64,000 nucleotides of DNA from Leptospira biflexa serovar Patoc strain 'Patoc 1 (Paris)' (GTDB lineage Bacteria; Spirochaetota; Leptospiria; Leptospirales; Leptospiraceae), in NCBI RefSeq assembly GCF_000017685.1, contig NC_010602.1, forward strand, positions 558,001 to 622,000, in the 5' to 3' direction. Each line of letters opens with the position of its first letter. The stretch's first letter is position 1. The notes under the pieces were generated by a model, which had not been told where the DNA came from, made no database searches, and was given only the letters and a program-made list of their open reading frames with translations. This document shows, in pieces, positions 9,566-20,069 of the stretch. A program made the position numbers and the translations under genes.

Positions 9566-10366
9566 TTAATGAGTTGGATCTGGGAAGTGGTTTAGGTGTT
9601 GTGTTGGTCCCGTGAGAATATCATCTTCCAAACTTAAGTGTAAGTATTCTTTGGCTGATCCGACTGCTTCTGCAAGATTTTTCCCATGAGCTAAAAAGGC
9701 AGTAATTGCTGCCGAATACGTACAACCTGTTCCATGAGTATGTTTTTCTTTCAGATATGGTTTTGAGTATTCGAATATTGATATACCATCAAACAAAACA
9801 TCGGTCGCTACTGATGCATTGGGTAGGTGTCCCCCTTTCAATAAAATGGGGACATTGTATTTTTCGAATAGTTTTTTTGCCATTGGAACCAACTGGTCAT
9901 ATTGGTGGATATTTTCTCCTAAAAGAAGCGACGCCTCATCTAAGTTAGGTGTGATTATTTTTGCAAGTGGAATGAGATCTTCAATTAAGGATTGGATCGC
10001 ATCATCTTTGAGGAGTTTGGCACCACTTGTTGCAACCATCACTGGATCGAGAACCAACTGTATGTCAGGATTATCATAAAAAAATGAAGCGACCGATTTG
10101 ATGATGTCCTTCGAATATAACATTCCTGTTTTTGCAGATTTGATCGGGAAATAACTGGAAACTGCTTGGAGTTGTGAGGAAACAAAGTCAGGAGAGATTT
10201 CATAAATACCTGTGACTCCATCAGGATTTTGAGCTGTGAGACATGTAAACACTGTGGTTCCAAATGTCGCAAGAGACGAAAACGTTTTGAGATCGGCTTG
10301 GACACCAGCTCCACCACCAGAATCAGAACCTGCGATTGTCAGAGTGATTGGAAAATCTTTTTTCAT
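9566..10366 (-). CDS. thiD: Hydroxymethylpyrimidine/phosphomethylpyrimidine kinase ThiD
   Basis: The thiamine-pathway kinase that phosphorylates HMP and HMP-P to HMP-PP in the cytosol. The protein is about 266 residues and a typical ribokinase-fold ThiD: substrate-binding [15 protein letters not shown] near the N terminus, [14 protein letters not shown] in the middle, ILLKGGH, and the anion hole/catalytic motif [18 protein letters not shown] near the end. The ATG at 10366 fits the family start ([15 protein letters not shown]). A GTG at 10408 would add 14 residues and place the start 4 bases from the preceding gene, with a weak agg. The two genes are probably co-transcribed. Confidence 0.94.
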   Translation of the reverse strand: MKKDFPITLTIAGSDSGGGAGVQADLKTFSSLATFGTTVFTCLTAQNPDGVTGIYEISPDFVSSQLQAVSSYFPIKSAKTGMLYSKDIIKSVASFFYDNPDIQLVLDPVMVATSGAKLLKDDAIQSLIEDLIPLAKIITPNLDEASLLLGENIHQYDQLVPMAKKLFEKYNVPILLKGGHLPNASVATDVLFDGISIFEYSKPYLKEKHTHGTGCTYSAAITAFLAHGKNLAEAVGSAKEYLHLSLEDDILTGPTQHLNHFPDPTH

Positions 10367-10411
10367 ATAATGGAAACCATCCGTACTTGTCAAAATCCAA
10401 TTGATCACTGC

Positions 10412-10705
10412 CTAAATCAAAGAAACACCTTCTGTTTGTAAGATTTTTTTTTGTAAATCGGCTCGAAAGCTATCACCTTTGAACGATATCCTTCCTTCTC
10501 GATTGATTACCCTTTGCCACGGGATTTTTGATTCTCTATCTTTTTTTAAGGAATTGAGCGCATACCCAACAGCACGTGCTGCTCTTGGATTCCCTAATAA
10601 CAAGGCAATATGACCATAGGTCGTAACTTTTCCTTTGGGAATTTTTTTTACCACAGCATAGACGGATTCATAAAAATTCGGACTTTTCGAATTAGAAGCG
10701 TTCAT
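10412..10705 (-). CDS. Alkyltransferase-like (ATL) protein of the MGMT DNA-binding family
   Basis: A 97-residue protein with the DNA-binding domain of O6-alkylguanine transferases: KIPKGKVTTYGHIA (recognition helix region), ARAVGYAL (arginine-finger motif) and then PWQRVIN. The catalytic Cys of the normal PCHRV motif is replaced by Trp (residue 63), and His by Gln. ATL proteins bind O6-alkylguanine without repairing it and hand it to nucleotide-excision repair, so this protein should have no methyltransferase activity. It shares a likely transcript with thiD and is divergent from the DUF455 gene. Confidence 0.88.
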   Translation of the reverse strand: MNASNSKSPNFYESVYAVVKKIPKGKVTTYGHIALLLGNPRAARAVGYALNSLKKDRESKIPWQRVINREGRISFKGDSFRADLQKKILQTEGVSLI

Positions 10706-10772
10706 TGAATTTGGAATTATCTACAGATGATTTCGGATTTTTGTAAATCCATTTTCGGAATGTTAATAAACT

Positions 10773-11630
10773 ATGAAAATAACAGAATACGCAAAACATT
10801 TGTTACTTGCTCCGAATTTGGAAGATAAATTGCTTCCTCCACCGAAACAATGGATAGACGATAGTGACCAAAAATCCATTCGTATTGAAACTCCAGGAAG
10901 AAATCACAAACTTCAATTCTCTGATAAAAAAATTAAAATTCCAAGACTGGAACATTTGAATTTAGAATCGAATCGCGGACTCACTCTCCATCATTTTGCC
11001 AATCATGAACTCATGGCGATTGAACTTTTTGCCTGGGCCATATTAGCCTTTCCCGATGCTCAAAAATCTGTTCGGAATGGTTGGGTCAAAACCATTGAAG
11101 AAGAACAAACTCATTTTAAGATGTATTTGAATCGAATGAGCGAATTTGGAATACAATTTGGAGATATCCCACTCAATTATATATTTTGGAAACAATTGGA
11201 CCAGTTTCAGAGCGTGGAGTCGTTTTCAGCAGTCATGTCTCTTTCCTTTGAAGGAGCGAATTTGGATTATTCGCAAGTATATGCAAAAGTATTTTCTTAT
11301 TTCGGAGATGAAAAAACATCAGAAATCATGATTTATATTTTTGAAGATGAGATCAAACATGTCAAACGGGGCGTACGTGCGTTTGAAAAATCGATTCCTT
11401 CCGAAAAAAATTCCTGGGAACATTATCTTTCGCTGATCCAATTCCCTTTCACACCAAGAAGAGCAAAAGGATATTTGTTTTTTCCTGAAACAAGATATTT
11501 AGCCGGTTTGGATGCAAACTTTGTGAAACAATTGGCCGAATATGAAGATGAGTACACTGGACGTGTGAATTTGGAATCGGTCAAAAAATTTGGTTTAGGA
11601 TCGGAACTAATGCGAAAAAAACAGGCTTGA
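10773..11630 (+). CDS. DUF455 ferritin-like protein
   Basis: A 285-residue cytosolic protein of the DUF455 family, a ferritin-like four-helix-bundle group. Candidate di-metal ligands are visible: HHFANHELMAIELFAWA (His/Glu), IEEEQTHFKMYL (ExxH) and FEDEIKHVKRG (ExxH), spaced as in ferritin-like diiron proteins. Some relatives are annotated as tRNA-hydroxylating MiaE-like enzymes, but that is not established for this group. It is divergent from the ATL gene. The one-haem protein gene follows after 42 bases in the same direction. Confidence 0.75.
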   Translation: MKITEYAKHLLLAPNLEDKLLPPPKQWIDDSDQKSIRIETPGRNHKLQFSDKKIKIPRLEHLNLESNRGLTLHHFANHELMAIELFAWAILAFPDAQKSVRNGWVKTIEEEQTHFKMYLNRMSEFGIQFGDIPLNYIFWKQLDQFQSVESFSAVMSLSFEGANLDYSQVYAKVFSYFGDEKTSEIMIYIFEDEIKHVKRGVRAFEKSIPSEKNSWEHYLSLIQFPFTPRRAKGYLFFPETRYLAGLDANFVKQLAEYEDEYTGRVNLESVKKFGLGSELMRKKQA

Positions 11631-11672
11631 TTCCCAATCCATCCAATCATAGGATTTTGAAAGAAGGTAGAT

Positions 11673-12074
11673 ATGAGATTAAAGATGCTTTTGAGTTTAG
11701 GATTGTTATTCGTTTCTTTCGGTTTTGTACTTAACGCCGAAAAAAAAGCCAAGTCGGTCACAGAAATGAATCTCCATGATTTTATGGAAGATTATACAAA
11801 ACCTGCGACCAAATTGTATGATAAAAAAGACAACGCTGATTATCTGAATAAAATTTTAGAAAAAGTTCCTGATATGGCGCCTGAAGACCAAAAAGCAGAA
11901 TGGAAAGAGATCATCGATGCAAAACTTGCCGTGGGCAAACCAGATGAAACTTGTAAATCATGTCATACTAAATTCAAAAAAGAATACAAAAAGAACTATC
12001 GCAAAAAATTAATCCAAGTCCCAGACGAACTCCTTGGATTTCCAAAAGAAATCAAAGAACTACTTAAAAAATAA
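11673..12074 (+). CDS. Small secreted single-haem (CxxCH) protein, cytochrome c-like
   Basis: A 133-residue protein with a signal peptide (MRLKMLLSLGLLFVSFGFVLNA) and one haem-c site, CKSCH, near residue 95. The haem site lies in the C-terminal part after a helical region, as in class II (cytochrome c'-like) proteins. The body is highly charged (lysine-rich). A good ribosome-binding site (gaaggtag) precedes the ATG. It lies between the DUF455 gene and a barrel protein, all in one direction. Function in electron transfer is inferred only from the haem motif. Confidence 0.72.
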   Translation: MRLKMLLSLGLLFVSFGFVLNAEKKAKSVTEMNLHDFMEDYTKPATKLYDKKDNADYLNKILEKVPDMAPEDQKAEWKEIIDAKLAVGKPDETCKSCHTKFKKEYKKNYRKKLIQVPDELLGFPKEIKELLKK

Positions 12075-12081
12075 AGTAAAC

Positions 12082-12104
12082 TCCGCTCAAAGGCATTGGG
12101 CGGA
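12082..12104 (+). promoter_or_regulatory. Hairpin covering the ribosome-binding site of the next gene
   Basis: tccgctca and tgggcgga form an 8-bp stem with one G-T pair and a 7-base loop. The right arm contains the gggcgga that serves as the likely Shine-Dalgarno for the ATG at 12110. It could be a translational control element or a weak terminator after the haem protein gene. No T tract follows. Confidence 0.4.
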
Positions 12105-12109
12105 ATTTC

Positions 12110-13378
12110 ATGAAACATCGAATCCAAATTCCTTTTTTGATTTTGATCCTATCTTTTAGTGTTCCATTTACAGGAAAATTGAAAGCGGAAAACAGTTCCG
12201 AATCCAAACAACCAACCCAACAGAATGGATCCAATCAAACCAATTTGAACGAACCAACTAATTTGGATGAGGCGAAAGATAAAACTATCGTTTTGCCGAA
12301 AAGTTTGAAGTTTGGCGCTTTTGTCGATACGTATTATTCTCATAATGGCAATCATCCCAATTCCAAAGAGAGACAGTATACAACACAAGCAGTTCGAAAT
12401 GACGAGTTTAATATTAATTTGGGCTTTATCGAAACGAAATGGCAGGAAGATAAAATTCGAGGGCGTTTGGCATTTCAATTTGGAACCTCTGTCAATACAA
12501 ATTATGCTGGGGAGATCAGTAAGGATACTAGTTCCAATCAAAATGCAGTGAAACACATCCAGGAGGCTTATGTTGGATTTAAATTGAGTAAGGACACTTG
12601 GGTGGATGCAGGTATTTATTTAGGCCATATTGGATATGAATCATGGATATCATCAGATAATTGGAATTATACGAGAGCAATGGCTCTTGACTATGTACCG
12701 TATTATTCTTCAGGAGTCAGGGTCACAACAAAGTTCACTGATAAGTTTCAATTTCAGTTTCATGTGATGAATGGCTGGCAAAATATAACGGATCAAAATA
12801 AAGACAAATCACTTGGTACTCAGTTCAAATACCAATTCACACCTAAATTTTCCATCACTGCCAATCAATTTGCCGGCAATGAGGCTCCCGATTTTGAACG
12901 AAAACAAACACGTTTCTATAATAATACAATTCTGGAATGGAAAGTTTTGGATTGGTTATCTTTTGCACTTTCTGGAGATGTTGGTGCACAAAAAACAAAA
13001 GAATCTTTGTCTTATGAACCATGGTGGAAAGAAATCAATCCAATTTTACCAATGTACATCAGTCGCGAATCGAGAGCGTTTCACCAATGGTATCATGGAA
13101 CCTTTTGGACTAGTTTTCGATATGAAGATTTGTTTCGGCTAAGTTTTCGGATCGAACGGTTTTATGATCCTAAACAGGTGTTAGTACAAACTTACACTAG
13201 AAATGGATTTTTAACAAACGGTTATACGGTTACATTTGATTTACTACAATGGTCACCTGGACTTTTAAGATTCGAAGCCATCCAAAGAGAATCGATGGAT
13301 TCTGTTTTTGAGACAGATCAAAACAAAAGGACAAGGGTGGAGCGGTTGTTTGTTGTGGCCGCTACTGTTCGAATCTAA
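12110..13378 (+). CDS. Outer-membrane beta-barrel porin-like protein (BBP2/OprP-like)
   Basis: A 422-residue protein with a signal peptide, a low-complexity Ser/Gln/Asn/Thr linker after it (residues about 27-60), then repeated amphipathic strands. The opening KFGAFVDTYYSHN, then FNINLGFIETKW, QEAYVGFKLSKDTWVDAGIYLGHIGYE and VTTKFTDKFQFQFHVMNGWQ, matches the putative beta-barrel porin-2 pattern. It ends with a short strand VVAATVRI and not the usual terminal Phe. Substrate is unknown. The start is 35 bases after the haem-protein stop, inside a hairpin region. Confidence 0.72.
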   Translation: MKHRIQIPFLILILSFSVPFTGKLKAENSSESKQPTQQNGSNQTNLNEPTNLDEAKDKTIVLPKSLKFGAFVDTYYSHNGNHPNSKERQYTTQAVRNDEFNINLGFIETKWQEDKIRGRLAFQFGTSVNTNYAGEISKDTSSNQNAVKHIQEAYVGFKLSKDTWVDAGIYLGHIGYESWISSDNWNYTRAMALDYVPYYSSGVRVTTKFTDKFQFQFHVMNGWQNITDQNKDKSLGTQFKYQFTPKFSITANQFAGNEAPDFERKQTRFYNNTILEWKVLDWLSFALSGDVGAQKTKESLSYEPWWKEINPILPMYISRESRAFHQWYHGTFWTSFRYEDLFRLSFRIERFYDPKQVLVQTYTRNGFLTNGYTVTFDLLQWSPGLLRFEAIQRESMDSVFETDQNKRTRVERLFVVAATVRI

Positions 13379-13402
13379 TTGAATCAATAAGAGTTTAATC
13401 AC

Positions 13403-13430
13403 AAAAAAACCTCTGGTTGGTTTCCAGAGG
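13403..13430 (-). terminator. Intrinsic terminator of the metal-efflux operon
   Basis: cctctgg / ccagagg form a 7-bp stem with a 7-base loop. On the minus strand the stem is followed by seven T, so it terminates the operon that ends at 13485. It also faces the plus-strand barrel gene ending at 13378, but there is no T tract on that side. Confidence 0.8.
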
Positions 13431-13484
13431 CGAAATTACACTTCATTTTCTTATTTCTAATTCGATTCAGTCAGTGAAAAAGAT

Positions 13485-16400
13485 TTATGTTTTTTTCCTT
13501 TTTTTGGCAGGTTTTTTCTTTTTCTTGGAAACAGGCTCATCATCTTCGTCTTCTTCTTCCAGAGGTTCTTCACTCAATTCATTTACAAAATCAAGGAAAG
13601 GGATGTGTTTTTTATGACTCATTTCCTCTAATTCTTCTGCGCTTGGTTTTCTTTCCCCAACCACAACTAAATAAAGAGAAGGTAAGATTGTTAATACAAG
13701 GCACATGGCTGAAAAGAGTCCACCCACAATGACGGTAGCAAGAGGTCTTTGAACATCGGATCCAACCCCTGTTCCCAAAGTGGCTGGGATTAAACCAAGT
13801 AACGCAAGTAACATGGTCATTAACATTGGGCGTAATTGGATTACGGCGGCTTTTTTTACGGCAGCTTTTGTTGAAATATCAGGTTCTTCGACAAGCAGAT
13901 GGTTGGTTCTTGATACGAATAGAACACCCGCCATTGTAGCAATTCCAAAAAGTGAAATAAATCCAACACCCCCAGATACGTTAAAATAGTACCCTCGAAG
14001 TAGTAATGCATATATTCCACCTAATAAAGAAAGTGGAATACATGCTAGAGCTACATACACATACTTTAAGTTGCGATACAATAAGTACAAGACTCCGAAA
14101 ATAATGAGAACCGTGATTGGGATCACAATACCAAGTTTTTTCCCAACACGAGATAGGTTTTCGTATTGCCCGCCAAAACGAATTTCATATCCGTCTGGGA
14201 GTTTGATTTTTTTCTTCACACGTTTTTGAAGTTCAGAAACAAATCCACCTTGGTCACGTCCTCGTATATTGGTTCGAACTGTGACAACCCTTCTTCCTTC
14301 CTGTCTGAAAATCATAGTAGGTCCATCAATAACTTCGATATCAGCTAACTGAGATAAAGGGATTCTTTCTCCTTTTGGCGATATGATAGGCATATTTTCA
14401 ATTGCTTGTTTAGATGCGCGGTAATCTTTTGAAAATCGAACTACGATTCCGAAACGAGCCGGAGTTTTTGGTGGAATGTCAGATGGACCTTCATATAAGG
14501 TACTAATCCTTTGCATTCCGATCGCTGCTTCAATCATCTGTTGGATATCAATCACATTGATACCAAACCGAGCGGCAGCTTCTCTGTTGATGCTAATCGT
14601 AAGTTGAGGACTTTCTGCTTCTTGTTCAATGCCGTATTCACTGGCACCTTTCATCTCTTTGATTTCTTTTAAGACTTCATTTCCGATTCCACGCATGATT
14701 TTGAGGTCATTTCCAGAAACAAAAACGGCAAGGTCAGCAATGGTCCCCATAATGGCTTCGGATAAGTTGTCCATGATTGGCTGAGAGAAACTGATCCTTG
14801 CTCCAGGTAAAGTTGCTTCCAAATCATTTTTCATTCGGAGTAGAAGCTCTTGTTTAGTGATTTTTTCTTTCCATTTACTATAATCTTTTAAACCAATTAG
14901 AACCTCTAATCGGTTAGGTGGAAGTGGATCAGTCCCATCATCATTCCTTCCTAATTGAGAAATCACAACACTGACTTGTTCATTTTTATATACAGTCTGC
15001 CTTATTTTAGGCATAAATTTTCTTGCTTCGGGTAAGGAAATTCCAACAGGAAAAAAGATTCGAATGTTAAATCCACCTTCATCCATCTCAGGGAGAAATT
15101 CAGTTCCTAAAGAAAACATTCCTATTGCAAGAAAGATGGTCACTACACTGAAGGTATATCGAACTGCTTTTTTTGACCTGTCGACAATGAACTCGATGAG
15201 TCGTTTGTATCTTGCTTCAATCCAATCATAAAAAGGATTGTGCCACTCGATGGGACCTGGGTTTTTTGATTCAAAATAATGTTTGTAAATAATCGACATG
15301 ATCACTGGGATCACTGCCATTGCAAATACAAGTGCACCTAATATGGCAAAGGAGATTGTGAATGCCATAGGTTTGAACAATCTTCCTTCAATCCTTTCAA
15401 ATGAAAATATTGGTAAATATGCCAAGATGATGATGAGAATTGAAAATAAAATTTCGGTTCCCACTTCCGATGCGGCATCTCTTGTGAATGCCAGGATTCC
15501 ATGTGATTTTTCTTCTGGAGTTGCATCTCGATATCGCCGCATGATGTTTTCCACCATGATCACAGCACCATCAACGATGATACCAAAGTCAATTGCACCG
15601 AGTGAAAGTAAACTGGCAGGGATTCCTGTCATGTTCATGAGTAAAAAGGCAAATAACATGGCAAAAGGAATGGTTGCAACAACGACAAGGGAGGCTCGCA
15701 CGCTTCCGATAAAGAATATCAAAACCAAACTTACGACGACAACACCTTCCACCAAAGTTTTACCAATGGTTCTAAGTGTATAATTAACTAAATCTGTTCG
15801 ATCATAAGTATTTCTGAGTTGAACACCTTTGGGAAGATAGTTTTCATTAATCTCTTTTACTTTCTCTCGAATTCGTTCTCCCATTTCATTCGGATCACCC
15901 CAACGTCTCATCGCCACCAAACCTTGGACAGACGAGTCAACATCAATTAATCCTTCTTCATCGTTTTGAACGGTATAACCTAAAACACCACTTGGGATTG
16001 GATGAGATATCTCGACGGAACCTAAGTCACGGATGAAGACTGGAACTCCATTAACTGTTTTTACAACAATATTTTCGATGTGTTTTGGATCTCTAATGGC
16101 ACCGAGTGATCGAATAGGAAAACCTTGTTCCCCTTGAAGGAGTAAATTTCCACCTGTGTTTAAATTGTTTTCTTGGATGGCTCTAATGACATCACCAATT
16201 GTCAATTTATACCGAATGAGTTTGTCAGGTGAAGTGACAACATGGTATTGTTTTGGCAAACCTCCAAAGGTGACAACATCGGCGATCCCTGGGATTTGTA
16301 ACATCTTTGGCATCACGATCCAATCTTGGATGGTACGTAATTCCATAGGGGTATGATTTTCAGATGACTCTAAAACATATCGATAAATTTCACCCACTGG

Positions 16401-16796
16401 TGAACTCATTGGTCCCAGTGCTGGATGGACATCTTCTGGTATGTCTGCATCAGCAACTCGTTCCATAAGTCGCATACGTGCAAAATAATCATCAGTTCCA
16501 TCTTCAAATACGAATTGAAACACAACTAATCCGTTGATCGTTCTGGACCGTCTAACTGCAACTTTTGGAATTGCATTTAATACGCGTTCAATGGGGAGAG
16601 TGACTCTTTCTTCCACTTCTACGGCAGCTTTTCCTGGAAATTTCGCAATCAAACGAACTTGTGTATCCGCTATGTCAGAATAGGCTTCTTTTCGGATGTC
16701 AATCCAAGCCCAAATTCCAAATAATACGGCAACAATTGCCGTTATGATTGTAGTAATACGATTTCTGAGAGCTGTTTCAATAAAATCTTTAATCAT
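13485..16796 (-). CDS. Heavy-metal efflux RND pump, CzcA-like
   Basis: An inner-membrane proton-driven pump of about 1,103 residues. It has 12 membrane spans with two large periplasmic loops, HME-RND family. The TM4 signature [15 protein letters not shown] has the acidic pattern (D, D, E) of the divalent-cation pumps (Co/Zn/Cd/Ni types) and not the Cu/Ag CusA pattern. Start: the ATG at 16796 ([13 protein letters not shown]) has a strong gaggga site; the frame is open 24 codons further but overlaps the upstream gene. The last about 30 residues are an unusual acidic-then-lysine-rich tail (EEEDEDDE then KKKKK). It is the last gene of the four-gene efflux operon. Confidence 0.94.
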   Translation of the reverse strand: MIKDFIETALRNRITTIITAIVAVLFGIWAWIDIRKEAYSDIADTQVRLIAKFPGKAAVEVEERVTLPIERVLNAIPKVAVRRSRTINGLVVFQFVFEDGTDDYFARMRLMERVADADIPEDVHPALGPMSSPVGEIYRYVLESSENHTPMELRTIQDWIVMPKMLQIPGIADVVTFGGLPKQYHVVTSPDKLIRYKLTIGDVIRAIQENNLNTGGNLLLQGEQGFPIRSLGAIRDPKHIENIVVKTVNGVPVFIRDLGSVEISHPIPSGVLGYTVQNDEEGLIDVDSSVQGLVAMRRWGDPNEMGERIREKVKEINENYLPKGVQLRNTYDRTDLVNYTLRTIGKTLVEGVVVVSLVLIFFIGSVRASLVVVATIPFAMLFAFLLMNMTGIPASLLSLGAIDFGIIVDGAVIMVENIMRRYRDATPEEKSHGILAFTRDAASEVGTEILFSILIIILAYLPIFSFERIEGRLFKPMAFTISFAILGALVFAMAVIPVIMSIIYKHYFESKNPGPIEWHNPFYDWIEARYKRLIEFIVDRSKKAVRYTFSVVTIFLAIGMFSLGTEFLPEMDEGGFNIRIFFPVGISLPEARKFMPKIRQTVYKNEQVSVVISQLGRNDDGTDPLPPNRLEVLIGLKDYSKWKEKITKQELLLRMKNDLEATLPGARISFSQPIMDNLSEAIMGTIADLAVFVSGNDLKIMRGIGNEVLKEIKEMKGASEYGIEQEAESPQLTISINREAAARFGINVIDIQQMIEAAIGMQRISTLYEGPSDIPPKTPARFGIVVRFSKDYRASKQAIENMPIISPKGERIPLSQLADIEVIDGPTMIFRQEGRRVVTVRTNIRGRDQGGFVSELQKRVKKKIKLPDGYEIRFGGQYENLSRVGKKLGIVIPITVLIIFGVLYLLYRNLKYVYVALACIPLSLLGGIYALLLRGYYFNVSGGVGFISLFGIATMAGVLFVSRTNHLLVEEPDISTKAAVKKAAVIQLRPMLMTMLLALLGLIPATLGTGVGSDVQRPLATVIVGGLFSAMCLVLTILPSLYLVVVGERKPSAEELEEMSHKKHIPFLDFVNELSEEPLEEEDEDDEPVSKKKKKPAKKRKKT

Positions 16797-17538
16797 GATA
16801 TTCCCTCGTATTGAAGAGGTAACCCATCTGTAATAATAGTTGTGGGTTTCTATAGTCCCCTTGGCCAACTCCTCCGCCTAACTGCAGAAAAAAGTTGCCC
16901 AGTAAAAAGTCATAAGTGATTCCAATGTATCTTTGAGTAAGATGGACCTTTTGCCTCTCTCTACTTTCATATTCTAAATATGTGGCAACATTAGAATCGA
17001 TCGAATTGATATAAGAACGAATCAAAAGATCTTCCTGGCTTGGATCCCTTCGATTGTATCCTGGAATGTTTAAACCTGTTGGGTAGGATGACTGTCCACC
17101 TCGTCCAACTTCGGGCGCAAAGGGACTCACTTCAAAATATCCACCTACAAGCGAGATACTGTGAGCGATGACAGGTGTTTTCCAGAATGTATATCCTAAA
17201 TCAATTTGGCCACCTTTCCAGTGCGGCCCCCAAACTCCACCTGACCCACGTAATACGATATCTTTCCAGTAATAACCTAAATTAAAATTGATACTTGCAG
17301 GAGAACCAATCGTTGCACCATAGATCCAAAAATTGGTAGATTTTGGTAATTTTTTTTCATCTAAACTGTTTTGGTTTAATGTTTCATCAGCACCAAAAGC
17401 AGATTCCGTTGGCTTAGATGGCGTCCAATCCGGTTTGATTTCATTCCCGTTTTTATCTTTAGGAAAAGGAGAAGTTTGAGAGTATAAACTTGATCCCGTA
17501 ATGAAAAGAATTAAAATGCTTAAGATCAAATTTTTCAT
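16789..17538 (-). CDS. Exported barrel-like protein of the metal-efflux operon, function unknown
   Basis: About 249 residues with a signal peptide ([20 protein letters not shown], then QTSPFP). A Pro/Lys-rich linker is followed by glycine- and aromatic-rich amphipathic strands ([42 protein letters not shown]), suggesting a small outer-membrane barrel. It is not a known Czc component. It lies between the adaptor gene (1-base gap before its ATG) and the pump gene (8-base overlap), so it must be co-translated with the efflux system. I do not recognise a named family. Confidence 0.7.
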   Translation of the reverse strand: MKNLILSILILFITGSSLYSQTSPFPKDKNGNEIKPDWTPSKPTESAFGADETLNQNSLDEKKLPKSTNFWIYGATIGSPASINFNLGYYWKDIVLRGSGGVWGPHWKGGQIDLGYTFWKTPVIAHSISLVGGYFEVSPFAPEVGRGGQSSYPTGLNIPGYNRRDPSQEDLLIRSYINSIDSNVATYLEYESRERQKVHLTQRYIGITYDFLLGNFFLQLGGGVGQGDYRNPQLLLQMGYLFNTREYHD

Positions 17539-17539
17539 T

Positions 17540-18547
17540 TTAGAAACCAAAACTTAATCCTTTTAACAAAATGGAACCTTGGATTGCTACTTTTTCGCCA
17601 GGTGCTAGACCTTCAATGATGTTCACACGTTCTTTTGTTGAAATACCAAGAACCACTTCTCGCCTTTTGAATGTTAATGGCTTTTCTTCGACAAATACAT
17701 AGTTTTTCCCTTCGACTGTGACAATTGCCGTATAAGGTAAAACAACACTATCACCACCTGTTTGTTCTGGAAATTTTACAACTCCAAACATCCCTGGTTT
17801 CAAACGATACTTATCATTCACAACGATAATACGCATCTTTGCTGTTCTTGTGAGTGGATCTACGTTATCACCAATTGCTTCAGCAGTTCCTGTAAATTCT
17901 TCATCTGGAAAAGAAGCAAAAACTACTTTTACTTTTTTACCTTTTTTTAATGTAGAAATTTGAGATTCGGGAACATCCGTGATGATCCAAGCTTTCAAAC
18001 TTCCTGCTGTGCTCAGTTCGCTTGGGTTTAATCCTTGTGCTCGAAGTTTACCCTCAAATTCTGCAAGTTCTGCTGCATCATTACCTGAATCAGTTTCTGA
18101 TTCTACTAAATCTTTTTCTGTTGCAACACGATGAACAAACATATCTTTGATACGACTTAAGTTTTTATTGGAACGATGGAGTTTGTTTTTAGCGTGAATG
18201 TAACCCACATATAAGTCGTTTAACTCTGCTGATTCAAAGAGTATGATCCTTGATCCGTTGCTTACAGATGGTGAAGTAGATGCAATTAGCCTTGCAGGAG
18301 CTTCTAAACTGACAAACTCTCCTCCGCCGCCAATCACAGTGGACCTAACGATCTCAAGCCCTGGACTATTGGGTTTAAAAACGATTCGTAAACCTTCGTC
18401 AAATACTTCCGCTTTTTCTGGATGTTTGTGAATAGGTTTTGTAGATTTTGAAAACACCAAAAACAAAATCGCGGCTACGATTAATACAACTCCAGAGAGT
18501 AGTAGGATTCTTGCTTTTTGGTTTAATGATTTTAAGGTAATGAACAT
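17540..18547 (-). CDS. RND efflux periplasmic adaptor (membrane fusion protein), CzcB-like
   Basis: About 335 residues. One N-terminal membrane anchor ([19 protein letters not shown]) is followed by a His-containing stretch HKHPEKAEV. Beta-barrel and lipoyl-like segments come next ([18 protein letters not shown]), then a helical hairpin, then the adaptor signature [20 protein letters not shown] and [11 protein letters not shown]. The ATG at 18547 has a clear gagga site and starts just past the stop of the TolC-like gene; the upstream 23 codons of the open frame overlap that gene. It joins the pump to the outer-membrane channel. Confidence 0.92.
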   Translation of the reverse strand: MFITLKSLNQKARILLLSGVVLIVAAILFLVFSKSTKPIHKHPEKAEVFDEGLRIVFKPNSPGLEIVRSTVIGGGGEFVSLEAPARLIASTSPSVSNGSRIILFESAELNDLYVGYIHAKNKLHRSNKNLSRIKDMFVHRVATEKDLVESETDSGNDAAELAEFEGKLRAQGLNPSELSTAGSLKAWIITDVPESQISTLKKGKKVKVVFASFPDEEFTGTAEAIGDNVDPLTRTAKMRIIVVNDKYRLKPGMFGVVKFPEQTGGDSVVLPYTAIVTVEGKNYVFVEEKPLTFKRREVVLGISTKERVNIIEGLAPGEKVAIQGSILLKGLSFGF

Positions 18548-18548
18548 T

Positions 18549-19967
18549 TTATTCCTCGGATTTTGGAGTAGTTTGGTTTTCGGATTTAGGGATAAAGATT
18601 CCCTTACCAACGGCATAATTTACATTTTCAATGGCTTCCATTCGATCCGTTTGGAGTTTTAACATTTCCACTACACTGGAGCGATAGGTTTCAAAGAAGT
18701 CGGCAAACTCTAAGATGGTGATGTATTTCTTTTCATAACTCATAATCATATCTAAAGATAAACTACTATAATCTTTAATATATGCATCTATGAATCGTTT
18801 GTATAAAGCATCTTTGATACGTGCGGATTGGTAAGCAACTGCTACCTCATTTTCTACTTCCAAGATATTATTCTTTAATTCTTGTTTTCGAACCAAAATT
18901 GCTTTTTCAGCTGCTTGGATATTCCCTTGGTTACGATCAAATAAAGGGACCGTTAATTGAGCAGTGACACCCCAATAATTTTGAAACGCAGTTCCACCCC
19001 TGTTGTATACAGGACCAAATGATAAATCAGGAATCGCATTAGCATATTGTAGTTCTAGATTCGCTTCTTCATAACGTAATGTTTGTAAGGCTTTTTTTAA
19101 GTCAGGTCTGTTTTCACGTGCTATTTCGACGAGTTCTTCCAGTTTCACATTATTTGGAACAATCGAGTCCAATTGTTTTTCATTGATTTTGGGAGCAAAT
19201 TCAACACGTGCATCTCGATAGGCATCATCGTTTAACAAAATTTTAAGTTCGGCTTCTTTTTCATATACCTTGATAGCCAAATCTTCTCTTTCTTTTTTTA
19301 GGAAGAAGAGAAGGGCTTTTAAGCGAAGGTGTTCTGCCTGTAGTAATGCCCTTCTTTTATAAGCAAGTTCAGACGATTCTACAGTTTTTTCAATAGATGC
19401 AATACTTTGGTCATAAAATACAACAGCCTTTTTATAAAAGTAGATTGTATAAAATGTTCTTCGGAGTTTTGTGATGAGAGCTCTCGTTAAATCATAAAAT
19501 TCTTGTTCGGAGATTTTTGCATTTAGTTCGGCTACTTTGACTCGTTTATCGATTTTTCCGCCTAACAAAAAGACTTGTTGTACTTGGATTACAGATTGAC
19601 CGGACCTTGTCGTATCAAAATACCTCTGCGTCGGTTCCGCAAAAATACTCTGGTCGATGGCGATGTTTGGGTTTGCGTATAACCCTGCTTGTAAGATACC
19701 AGCTTTTTTAACATCAATTTGGAATCGTGAAGCGATGAGAAGTAAGTTGTTCTTCCATAATAATGTTTCGGCGGTTTCCAAATCGATGTCTTTAGAAAAC
19801 TTTTGGTCATCTGGATACAAACTGGATCCGAGAGATGTCCTTGGATTTTCATCCGTTAATTGTCTCCTCAGTGCCTCACTTGCTTGGGCCATTTTTGTTT
19901 CTTCCGATAGAATCGAAGTCACAAAGAGAAGTGATAGGTAGATACCCATTTTATAATAAACGTTCAT
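18549..19967 (-). CDS. TolC-like outer-membrane efflux channel, CzcC-like
   Basis: A 472-residue outer-membrane factor with a signal peptide, long helical regions (two OEP repeats, about residues 60-250 and 270-460) and the typical [27 protein letters not shown] and [17 protein letters not shown] motifs of metal-efflux TolC relatives. It is the first gene of the efflux operon (channel, adaptor, extra barrel protein, pump, with gaps of at most a few bases). The 102 bases upstream hold the likely promoter, with a ggtatacc palindrome near 20010, but no operator could be assigned. Confidence 0.92.
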   Translation of the reverse strand: MNVYYKMGIYLSLLFVTSILSEETKMAQASEALRRQLTDENPRTSLGSSLYPDDQKFSKDIDLETAETLLWKNNLLLIASRFQIDVKKAGILQAGLYANPNIAIDQSIFAEPTQRYFDTTRSGQSVIQVQQVFLLGGKIDKRVKVAELNAKISEQEFYDLTRALITKLRRTFYTIYFYKKAVVFYDQSIASIEKTVESSELAYKRRALLQAEHLRLKALLFFLKKEREDLAIKVYEKEAELKILLNDDAYRDARVEFAPKINEKQLDSIVPNNVKLEELVEIARENRPDLKKALQTLRYEEANLELQYANAIPDLSFGPVYNRGGTAFQNYWGVTAQLTVPLFDRNQGNIQAAEKAILVRKQELKNNILEVENEVAVAYQSARIKDALYKRFIDAYIKDYSSLSLDMIMSYEKKYITILEFADFFETYRSSVVEMLKLQTDRMEAIENVNYAVGKGIFIPKSENQTTPKSEE

Positions 19968-20069
19968 AAGTTACCAAATTTTAAAAAACATAAGGGTGCA
20001 TCGAATATGGGTATACCTCTACCTTGTTAGGTGAGCTTATACTTCCGGATTCTAGATGCCGAAAAAGGT

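Noticed and set aside
15298..15783. Long plus-strand frame opposite the CzcA-like pump gene
   Set aside because: The minus-strand pump protein is a complete, conserved RND protein in this interval, so the 161-codon antisense frame is a shadow.
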